A DNA stretch of 22,360 bases from JAERML01 sp035687895 (GTDB lineage: Bacteria; Bacteroidota; Ignavibacteria; UBA10030; UBA6906): assembly GCA_035687895.1 (NCBI GenBank), contig DASRUE010000176.1, forward strand, positions 1 through 22,360. Direction: 5' to 3'. A program made the position numbers and the translations under genes. How positions within the stretch are numbered: the stretch's first letter is position 1; each line of letters begins with the position of its first letter. Below the pieces are notes generated by a model that had not been told where the DNA came from, made no database searches, and saw nothing but the letters and a program-made list of their open reading frames with translations. Of this stretch, positions 8,131 to 13,941 are shown one piece after another.

Positions 8131-8946
8131 TCAACTTGCGTTTTTGAGAACCTTCCACACAGAACCCCATGACCGTTCAGTGTCGATATTCAACCGTACC
8201 TTCAATTCCTTTCGGAGAACTGCCGGCGTCATTCCACCGTACAACGTTCCGTTCTCCGCAACCGACACGCTCCCCGTTTCCTCGGAAACGATCACGACAA
8301 CGACATCCGCCTGCTCCGAGATACCCAGTCCGGCGCGGTGGCGCGTTCCCAATAATCGTCCATCCCACGCAGTAAGGTTGGAAAGAGGAAGTGTGCACCG
8401 CGCTGCCTCGATCAATCTATCTTTGATGACGACGGCCCCATCATGCAGTGGCCCTTTCGGGTTGAAGATGGAGAGAAGCAACGACCGGCTGACGAGGGCT
8501 TCCATTTTAGTGCCGGATTCCACGTAGGTACGCAGACCGGTTGCGCGTATGAAAACAATCAACGCGCCATGCTTTTTCTTGGAGAGCTCTGTTACCGCCC
8601 CTACGACGGCATCAATGGACTCGTCCACGTTCATCTTCAGGAATAATCGGATGACAGGATTGCGACCGATGAGAACGAGCAGCCGCCGGAGTTCAGGCTG
8701 GAAGAGAACGATAAACGCGATCACCCAGATGTCAGTCAGTGTCCGGAGGATCCAGCTCATTGCCTTCAGGTTTGCCGCCTGCGCGACGAACGAGAACGCG
8801 AGAATAAGTACAAGCCCGATGAAAATCTGGGCAGCAATCGTTCCGCTCATCGCCAGGTAGAGACGATAAAAAAGAAATGACACCAGGGCAATGTCGATGA
8901 TGTCAGCAACGCCGATTGAAAGAAACCCGATTTTGAACAGTTCCAT
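8131..8946 (-). CDS. cdaA: diadenylate cyclase CdaA (c-di-AMP synthase)
   Basis: 271 aa, the usual CdaA length. It condenses two ATP to c-di-AMP, a second messenger that governs potassium and osmotic balance in many bacteria. About three transmembrane helices lie in residues 8-85, then a cytosolic DAC domain with the catalytic DGA motif at 169-171 (LHDGAVVI) and RHR at 202-204 (GTRHRAGLGISE), both intact. It begins nine bases after the folP stop; the folP-cdaA order is a recurrent arrangement in this part of the bacterial tree. No CdaR/YbbR regulator gene is adjacent. The ATG has only a weak GCGGAC upstream, so translation may be coupled to folP. Confidence 0.96.
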   Translation of the reverse strand: MELFKIGFLSIGVADIIDIALVSFLFYRLYLAMSGTIAAQIFIGLVLILAFSFVAQAANLKAMSWILRTLTDIWVIAFIVLFQPELRRLLVLIGRNPVIRLFLKMNVDESIDAVVGAVTELSKKKHGALIVFIRATGLRTYVESGTKMEALVSRSLLLSIFNPKGPLHDGAVVIKDRLIEAARCTLPLSNLTAWDGRLLGTRHRAGLGISEQADVVVVIVSEETGSVSVAENGTLYGGMTPAVLRKELKVRLNIDTERSWGSVWKVLKNAS

Positions 8947-8955
8947 AGTCCGCTA

Positions 8956-9858
8956 TTATCCGTTCACGCCTGAGTTCTTTATTGCATCGGCCACCATTGC
9001 CGCCCGCCGCGCTTCCTTCACATCATGGACGCGGATCACGTTGGCACCGCGGAGGATGGCGGCAACGCAAGCAGCGAGCGAGCCTTCCAATCTCTGGTCT
9101 ACCGGGAGATCCAGCACCTGGCCGATAAACGATTTGCGTGAAGGGCCAACGAGAATTGGACAACCAAGAGGAGCAAATCTCGAGAGGCCGGCAATCAGCT
9201 GCAGATTGTGTTCGAGCCGCTTTCCAAAACCGATCCCCGGATCGATCATGATCTGATCGACCCCGGCGCGACGGCCCTGAACAATTCCGTTCGCGAGCAC
9301 CCGGAAAATTTCGCCAAACAGATCCTCATACACCGGGTTCCGCTGCATTGTCTTTGGCGTTCCTTTGATGTGCATAATGATCGCAGAGGCTCCTGCCTCC
9401 GCAATCACTTCAGGCATCGCCGGATCGAAGGTGAACCCGCTGATGTCGTTTACGATCAGAGCACCTGCCCCGAGTGCCGCCCGGGCAACAGCAGACTTGT
9501 ATGTATCGATGGAGATTGGAACATCGACCTGACCGGTCAGCTTCTCGATTACCGGTATGACGCGTCGGAGCTCTTCTTCGTGAGAAACGACGTCTGCCCC
9601 CGCTCCATATGCCTGGCTCGCAGGTCGCGTCGACTCCCCGCCGACGTCAATAAAATCCGCGCCCTCTTCCACCATCCTGAGCGCACGATCAACTGCAGCC
9701 TCTGCCGTCACGTACCGTCCCCCGTCGGAAAATGAATCGGGCGTTACGTTCAGCACACCCATGATGTGGGTGCGACCGGCAAGATCATACTCCTTCCGGC
9801 CAAAGCGAAAGAGGAACCGTTGTTCGGTAGCGGTGGTGGTATCCATTGATTCCGGCAT
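8956..9858 (-). CDS. folP: dihydropteroate synthase
   Basis: 300 aa; joins dihydropterin pyrophosphate to p-aminobenzoate in folate synthesis, the sulfonamide target. Diagnostic motifs: IMGVLNVTPDSFSDGG at 32-47, DVGGESTRP at 71-79, SIDTYKS, VNDISGF, DPGIGFGK at 206-213, GPSRKSFIG at 238-246 and the terminal RVHDV. An ATG at 9846 (MDTTT), preceded by GGA at six bases, may be the true start instead of 9858. It lies directly downstream of a terminator that follows the small basic gene, and I could not find a clear promoter of its own, so some read-through may feed this operon. It is the first gene of folP-cdaA-pcm-miaA. Confidence 0.97.
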   Translation of the reverse strand: MPESMDTTTATEQRFLFRFGRKEYDLAGRTHIMGVLNVTPDSFSDGGRYVTAEAAVDRALRMVEEGADFIDVGGESTRPASQAYGAGADVVSHEEELRRVIPVIEKLTGQVDVPISIDTYKSAVARAALGAGALIVNDISGFTFDPAMPEVIAEAGASAIIMHIKGTPKTMQRNPVYEDLFGEIFRVLANGIVQGRRAGVDQIMIDPGIGFGKRLEHNLQLIAGLSRFAPLGCPILVGPSRKSFIGQVLDLPVDQRLEGSLAACVAAILRGANVIRVHDVKEARRAAMVADAIKNSGVNG

Positions 9859-9869
9859 TCGTTCAAAGC

Positions 9870-9895
9870 AAAAAGGTGACCGATTCGATCACCTT
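9870..9895 (-). terminator. rho-independent terminator after the small basic gene
   Basis: On the minus strand a 7-bp stem AAGGTGA/TCACCTT encloses a nine-base loop and runs into TTTTT. It begins 10 nt after the stop of the 32-aa gene and precedes folP. Confidence 0.7.
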
Positions 9896-9905
9896 CCTAC
9901 AGCTC

Positions 9906-10004
9906 TCACGACTTCTTGTTTGCCATCAGTGCACGGCGTTTGGCCTTGGTCCGTTCGATCGCTTTCTTGTGCTTCCTGCGGACGACCCGTGTTTTCTTAT
10001 TCAT
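9906..10004 (-). CDS. 32-residue highly basic protein
   Basis: A short gene of 33 codons: ATG at 10004 behind a good ribosome site (GGAGAAGG, directly upstream), TGA at 9906, then a terminator. The product begins MNKKTRVVRRKHKKAIERTK and ends in KKS; about half the residues are Lys or Arg, with no Cys or Trp. It starts 21 nt after the LON-domain gene and shares its promoter. The composition and size recall ribosome-bound small basic proteins such as bTHX-like or COX24-like peptides, but I do not recognise the family, so a ribosomal or nucleic-acid role is inference. The ribosome site and terminator make it likely to be a real gene. Confidence 0.7.
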   Translation of the reverse strand: MNKKTRVVRRKHKKAIERTKAKRRALMANKKS

Positions 10005-10025
10005 GCCTTCTCCGGTTGTATGTGT

Positions 10026-10646
10026 TTACAGGTACCCATCACTCTTCACCACCCGTTCGATCTGTTGATACTCGTGTAGTTTCGGAAAGACTTCCGCGAG
10101 ATAGCTGTGGAGCATTCTCAATCTCTCGTTTTCTGAGAGCGTCTCAAGCAGCCGCTGGCGTTGCAGGAGGTCCATCCCCGACTTCTGGGCCAACAGGAAC
10201 GAGAGTTCCCGCGTGACTTTTCCCTGCGACACCTGTGGGAGTTTTCCCCTATACACAGTCGCGATCAGCTTGTTATAGAGCGACACCGTGGCGTGGGCAA
10301 GATCTTCATCCACACCTTCATCCGGAACGTTGAGGTACTTCACTACACCAAGAAGATACGGTGCTGCAAGTGTGTCATATCGCTGGAGCTCGTAGCGGCG
10401 GCGTCCTTCCACAGCAATGTCCATCCGTCCGTCGTCATATCGGCGGTAAACCTCCTTCACCACCGCTGTACATCCCACGTCAGAAACAGTGTCTCCATGT
10501 ACCAGGTTGATTCCGAACTCTTTCTCCTCTTCCAGGCACTCATTCATCAGAATCTTATATCGTTCCTCGAAGATGTGCAGCGGAAGGGCCGAGTTCGGGA
10601 ACAGCACAACCTGCAGCGGAAACAATGGCAACAATTCTTCGCGCAT
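10026..10646 (-). CDS. LON peptidase N-terminal (substrate-binding) domain protein
   Basis: 206 aa made of a single Lon N-terminal domain without the AAA+ or protease parts of Lon. It opens with LPLFPLQVVLFPNSALPLHI (typical PLFPL..VLFP..PLPLHIFE), followed by RYKILMNECL and FGINLV, GCTAVVKEV, and a helical C-terminus. Such stand-alone proteins are widespread; their precise role (substrate recognition, or an adaptor) is not settled. The ATG at 10646 lies 25 nt after the -10 of a good promoter and has no clear ribosome site, so initiation may be leader-poor. It is followed by the small basic gene in the same unit. Confidence 0.92.
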   Translation of the reverse strand: MREELLPLFPLQVVLFPNSALPLHIFEERYKILMNECLEEEKEFGINLVHGDTVSDVGCTAVVKEVYRRYDDGRMDIAVEGRRRYELQRYDTLAAPYLLGVVKYLNVPDEGVDEDLAHATVSLYNKLIATVYRGKLPQVSQGKVTRELSFLLAQKSGMDLLQRQRLLETLSENERLRMLHSYLAEVFPKLHEYQQIERVVKSDGYL

Positions 10647-10670
10647 CGCATCAGGCCAATATTCTTAGAG

Positions 10671-10699
10671 ATGATACCCATTTTCGGCCTGAACTTCAA
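10671..10699 (-). promoter_or_regulatory. sigma-70-type promoter of the LON-domain gene
   Basis: Minus strand: -35 TTGAAG (10699-10694), 17-bp spacer, -10 TATCAT (10676-10671). It begins four bases after the T-run of the iscX terminator, so one transcription unit ends and the next begins back to back. Predicted initiation is about 20 nt before the start codon. Confidence 0.6.
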
Positions 10700-10703
10700 G
10701 AAC

Positions 10704-10741
10704 AAAAAAAACTCCCGTACCATCTGGGTGCGATACGGGAG
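10704..10741 (-). terminator. strong rho-independent terminator after iscX
   Basis: On the minus strand an 8-bp perfect stem CTCCCGTA/TACGGGAG with a 14-base loop is followed by eight T residues. It lies about 29 nt beyond the iscX stop and is the first clear terminator I find downstream of the Rrf2-isc-suf promoter. Confidence 0.88.
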
Positions 10742-10769
10742 AATGTTGTGGTGGAGAATCGTGGGTGCG

Positions 10770-10973
10770 TCAGTCTTCGTACTCGTCGTACCATGCAGCC
10801 TGGATCGACTCGAGGATTCTGTCGTTTGCCGCATCAGGGTCATCACCGAAATTTGGCAACTCGGTCACCAGCTTACGCAGTTCTTGAAACTTCACCGTGA
10901 GTGGATCGACCGTGGGATGCCTCTCCACGAGGTCGAGTGCGATGTCGTCAACATCACGCCATGTCCGTTTCAT
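10770..10973 (-). CDS. iscX: Fe-S cluster assembly protein IscX
   Basis: 67 aa, the standard IscX (YfhJ) length of about 66. The family pattern is clear: W5-x-D near the start, IALDL, HPTVDPLTVKF (P-x-x-DP-x-TV-x-F), LPNFGDDPDAAN, then RILESIQAAW at 52-61 and an acidic end DEYED. IscX binds IscS and iron and modulates cluster assembly; in gammaproteobacteria it closes the isc operon. Here it sits after a superoxide dismutase, 18 nt from its stop, well away from iscS but probably in the same large unit, and is followed by a strong terminator. Its acidic surface is kept. The ribosome site is weak (GAGAGC). Confidence 0.92.
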   Translation of the reverse strand: MKRTWRDVDDIALDLVERHPTVDPLTVKFQELRKLVTELPNFGDDPDAANDRILESIQAAWYDEYED

Positions 10974-10991
10974 GATTGCTCTCGGTTCTGG

Positions 10992-11738
10992 TTACTTTGC
11001 GTACTTTTTGTATCGCTCGTTGATCCGGCCCCAGTGGAGATTGCCGATGAAATTGTCTACATAAGCGGCGCGCTTGGGACCATCCTTATGGTAGTATGCG
11101 TGCTCAAAAACGTCCACCGGAATCAAAGGAATACCTCCCCAAATCGCGCCGTAGTGATGCTCATCGACAAGGACATTCAACAGACGCTTGGAATAGAGCA
11201 TATCGTATACCAGCACTCCCCAGCCGCTCAACTTGGCTGAGACAGCGGCCGCTTTGAAATCCGCCTTCCACGTATCGACTGAACCGAATTCCTTCTCGAT
11301 TGCAGCCTTGATCTCCGGCCCCTTCATAATATCACCGTCACCCCCCATTACTTCCCAATAGACGTCATGGAGTACAGTGCCCGCATGGTTCCAAGTCGTC
11401 CGGCGCTTCAGCTCGCCAATCACGCTGTAGTTGCCATTAGCCCCGGCACGGTCGGCACTCTCCAGTCCCTTCTCAATGTTGTTCAGTGCAGTCACGTATC
11501 CCTTGTGATGCGTGTTGTAGTGCCAGTCGGTCGTCTCTGCATCGACGACGCTGGCAAGCAACTTCTTGGCATCCTCGTCGGAGTAAGGACGGGGGTTGAA
11601 CTTCCATTCGTACATGTGTTTTTCTCCTTCGGGTGTAGTAGTAAGATGATTCAAGAGAATATTCGATTCGGCTACCTGAGCCACGGCAGCCATAGCACCG
11701 ACGACGGCAGTTGACTTCATGAACGTCCTTCGTTTCAT
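10992..11738 (-). CDS. Fe/Mn superoxide dismutase with a predicted Tat signal
   Basis: 248 aa; dismutates superoxide to oxygen and hydrogen peroxide. Residues 1-24 carry a twin-arginine-like signal (KRRTFMKS, then TAVVGAMAAVA), so the folded enzyme is probably exported, which is unlike most cytosolic Fe/Mn SODs. The four metal ligands align: H73 (WHYNTHHKGY), H124 (LHDVYW), D209 and H213 (DVFEHAYY); Y81 and the H77-H78 pair are also kept. The second-sphere Gln seen in usual Fe or Mn enzymes is not obvious; HH at 194-195 lies in the corresponding stretch, and Pro207 is two before the ligand Asp. Metal choice cannot be told from this. GGAGAA upstream supports the start. It lies between the PuuD-like gene and iscX. 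Confidence 0.93.
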   Translation of the reverse strand: MKRRTFMKSTAVVGAMAAVAQVAESNILLNHLTTTPEGEKHMYEWKFNPRPYSDEDAKKLLASVVDAETTDWHYNTHHKGYVTALNNIEKGLESADRAGANGNYSVIGELKRRTTWNHAGTVLHDVYWEVMGGDGDIMKGPEIKAAIEKEFGSVDTWKADFKAAAVSAKLSGWGVLVYDMLYSKRLLNVLVDEHHYGAIWGGIPLIPVDVFEHAYYHKDGPKRAAYVDNFIGNLHWGRINERYKKYAK

Positions 11739-11776
11739 GCGAGCGTTCTCCGCACTTCTTTGGTCCTATGAGGCAC

Positions 11777-12541
11777 TTAAAGTCCTTTCACCTTGGCAGA
11801 CTTGTCATAGATCCAACTCACAAACCACCAGGAGATCGCAACGATAATCAGGATCGCCCACCAATTCTCCTCTCCCACAATGACTGTGTGCAAATTCACC
11901 ATTGTCCACACCAGCGGCACGGACATATAGACATTGTGACGCGAACGCTGGCCGGCGAGAGCAACAAGCGCTGCGTCCGGGGCTGTCCCCTCTTTAACGG
12001 CCCCGATGATCTTTCTTTGTGAGGGCCAGATGCGCATCCACACGTTCATGAGCATGATCGTGCCAAACATGGTACCGAGATGAATCTGGTACGCTCGATA
12101 ACCAAACCCACCAAAACCGAACATCAAGTACGCGACAATGGCAATCAGCACAAAAGCAACGGCACCGAATACTTTAATATCCTTTCCCAGGCTCTTCGCG
12201 AGGAGGTCGTAGACAAAGAACATGAAAAAAGTCACAGCGACCATGATGATGCTTGCAAGAGTCCACGGTTGTTCTTGCGAGGGGAACATCTGCTTTCCGT
12301 GGTAGAACACCAACAGGAGTAGCAGCAGACCGGTCACCCAGGTCCAGAGTGCACCCCACCGGAAAAAATAAAGGGCGCGCGGCATCAGTTCCGGAACGAC
12401 TTTCTTCTTTGTATCACCGTCCATCGTTCCCGCAAATGGACCGTTCACAAAATTGAACCAGTAGAGCAGACCAATCCATAAAATGCCCGCTGCGATGTGC
12501 AGCCAGCGAAAAAGCATACTCAGGATATCAGTGAATTCCAT
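11777..12541 (-). CDS. PuuD-family (urate oxidase N-terminal domain) membrane protein, no cytochrome c part
   Basis: 254 aa with about six or seven membrane helices (near 8-34, 56-79, 93-113, 122-142, 148-170, 203-245). The first helix, LFRWLHIAAGILWIGLLYW, together with FNFVNG, is the hallmark of the PuuD/DUF989 family; His15 and later helix histidines could ligate heme. Full-length urate hydroxylase PuuD adds a C-terminal cytochrome c domain; no CxxCH is present here, so urate oxidation is not supported and the function is unknown. A strong ribosome site (GGAGGA, four to five bases before the ATG) fixes the start. Its position between the suf genes and a SOD suggests a link to redox or oxygen stress (inference). 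Confidence 0.82.
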   Translation of the reverse strand: MEFTDILSMLFRWLHIAAGILWIGLLYWFNFVNGPFAGTMDGDTKKKVVPELMPRALYFFRWGALWTWVTGLLLLLLVFYHGKQMFPSQEQPWTLASIIMVAVTFFMFFVYDLLAKSLGKDIKVFGAVAFVLIAIVAYLMFGFGGFGYRAYQIHLGTMFGTIMLMNVWMRIWPSQRKIIGAVKEGTAPDAALVALAGQRSRHNVYMSVPLVWTMVNLHTVIVGEENWWAILIIVAISWWFVSWIYDKSAKVKGL

Positions 12542-12730
12542 GGTTCCTCCAGGAGGTGTTTGATGGTTGCAACTGCAATGGCTGAATCAACAGTACAGTC
12601 GTGAAATGGTTCATGTTGAAGAATGTTGAAGTGCGCATCCGGGTGTTGCGCTATCTCCAACGGTCCAGCAGAAAGCATCTAACGTGTGCAGCAAAGATAC
12701 GAAAACTCCCTCAGAACTGCATGATCAAGA
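12542..12730 (-). other. intergenic gap between the A-type carrier gene and the PuuD-like gene
   Basis: 189 bp with no terminator hairpin and no strong sigma-70 promoter. Present are a tandem ATGTTGAAG pair (12613-12621 and 12623-12631, plus strand), an 8-bp palindrome GTTGCAAC at 12566-12573, a lone TATCTTTG on the minus strand (12699-12692), and a 52-codon ORF that runs into puuD. Without a terminator, read-through from the suf genes is likely. Confidence 0.45.
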
Positions 12731-13096
12731 CTAGACGCCAAACGAACTGCCGCATCCACATGTCTTGGCTGCTTGAGGGTTGTTGAAAACAAACCCTTTC
12801 CCATTCAGCCCGTCGCTGAAGTCGAGCACGGTACCGGAAAGATAGAACAGGCTCTTGGGATCGATAAACACCGTCACTCCATTCACATCCATCACCTTGT
12901 CGTTCTCTTTCGGTTGCTCATCGAATCCAAGGACGTACGAAAGTCCTGAGCAACCTCCACCCTTCACGCCAAGACGCAAACCATGGGTGGCCGGGATATT
13001 GTTCTCCGTTTTCACCTTCGTGACTTGTGCCGCGGCCTTTGGCGTGATCATGATCTCTTCGCTCGTGGCCGGTTTCGGTTGCATCGTTGCTTCCAT
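12731..13096 (-). CDS. A-type Fe-S carrier (IscA/SufA/ErpA family)
   Basis: 121 aa. A-type carriers receive Fe-S clusters from the scaffold and deliver them to apo-enzymes. The three ligating cysteines are intact: C49 in GVKGGGCSGLSY, and C113 and C115 in TCGCGSSF close to the C-terminus. An N-terminal extension of about 14 residues (MEATMQPKPATSEE) precedes the fold. AAGGAGC upstream supports the ATG at 13096. It follows the SufT-type gene by 35 nt. Sequence alone does not separate IscA, SufA and ErpA; a position at the end of the suf genes favours a SufA/ErpA role. Confidence 0.95.
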   Translation of the reverse strand: MEATMQPKPATSEEIMITPKAAAQVTKVKTENNIPATHGLRLGVKGGGCSGLSYVLGFDEQPKENDKVMDVNGVTVFIDPKSLFYLSGTVLDFSDGLNGKGFVFNNPQAAKTCGCGSSFGV

Positions 13097-13131
13097 CGGT
13101 CGTGCTCCTTGTCGTTGGATTCAGTGGATTC

Positions 13132-13467
13132 TTATTGCATCCCGAGAGTCAGCTTCGCCGCCTCGGACATCATATTCGTGCTCCAGACCGGGTCCCATAC
13201 CACTTTTGCCTCCACCGCAGTCACTCCCGGCACGGCTTTAATTTTCGCCTCGACTTCCTTCGGCAGTGATTGTGCTGCGGGGCAGTGCGGGGACGTAAGC
13301 GTCATAACCACCAGAACTCCACCGTCGGCCGCGACCTTCACCTCATAGATCAACCCCAGCTCGTAGATGTTCACGGGGATTTCCGGGTCATAGCACGAAC
13401 GGATCGCGTCGATTGCCTGTGCATGGATGAGGCTTTGCTCAACCGTGCTAATGGATGTGGTGTCCAT
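13132..13467 (-). CDS. MIP18/DUF59 family Fe-S maturation protein (SufT-like)
   Basis: 111 aa from the ATG at 13467, chosen because AGGAG lies eight bases upstream; the in-frame ATG at 13488 abuts the sufU stop and has no such site. Family landmarks are CYDPEIPVNIYELGLIY near 25-41 and MTLTSPHCP with Cys62, then VWDPVW near the end. Members (SufT, PaaD, the eukaryotic MIP18 of the CIA complex) help put Fe-S clusters into target proteins. The location between sufU and the A-type carrier fits SufT. The extended N-terminal domain of the longer SufT proteins is absent. Confidence 0.92.
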   Translation of the reverse strand: MDTTSISTVEQSLIHAQAIDAIRSCYDPEIPVNIYELGLIYEVKVAADGGVLVVMTLTSPHCPAAQSLPKEVEAKIKAVPGVTAVEAKVVWDPVWSTNMMSEAAKLTLGMQ

Positions 13468-13488
13468 GAAATGTTCTCCTCGCAACAT

Positions 13489-13941
13489 TCACTCCGTCGA
13501 GATTGTCTCGACCCTGGCTTCCAGCGCGGCGTGCATCGTGTGCCATGCGAGGCTCGCGCATTTGACCCGGACTGGAAATTCGCTCACACCCGCAAATGCA
13601 GCAAGCTTGCCGAGCGCCTCCAGATTCTTTTCTGCGTCAATGTCGCCGGTGACCAACTTGTGAAACTGCTGGAATAGTCTTTCCGCTTCCTCTTTGGTCT
13701 TGCCTTTGAGGACCGAGCTCATGACCGATGCCGATGCTTTGGAAATCGCGCAGCCCGCTCCATCAAAGCTGATGTCCTGAATGACGTCACCCTCGACCTT
13801 CACGAAGATCTTATAGTGGTCACCGCACAGAGGATTGTATCCATCAACCGCCCGTGTGGCATCTTCCATCTTCCGGAAATTGCGCGGACTCTTGTTATGG
13901 TCAAGGATGACCTCCTGGTACAATTCACGCAGTGCCGACAT
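13489..13941 (-). CDS. sufU: SufU-type zinc-dependent sulfurtransferase
   Basis: 150 aa. SufU takes persulfide sulfur from SufS and passes it to SufBCD. The SufU zinc ligands are all present: C39 and D41 (NPLCGD), C64 (GAGCAISKASASVM), C128 (VKCASLAWH). The stretch between about 80 and 110 is the SufU-specific insertion that separates it from IscU; the IscU LPPVK motif is missing. It begins on the last base of the sufS stop (TGATG, one-base overlap), so the two are translationally coupled, as expected for partners. AGAGG lies upstream. Confidence 0.95.
   Translation of the reverse strand: MSALRELYQEVILDHNKSPRNFRKMEDATRAVDGYNPLCGDHYKIFVKVEGDVIQDISFDGAGCAISKASASVMSSVLKGKTKEEAERLFQQFHKLVTGDIDAEKNLEALGKLAAFAGVSEFPVRVKCASLAWHTMHAALEARVETISTE

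Noticed and set aside
10161..11240. Open 359-codon plus-strand frame
   Set aside because: It crosses the LON-domain gene, a terminator, iscX and sod in antisense, which a real gene would not do.
12692..12699. TATCTTTG on the minus strand as a Bacteroidia-type promoter for puuD
   Set aside because: No TTTG or TTG at the proper distance upstream, and the other promoters in the window are of the ordinary sigma-70 type.
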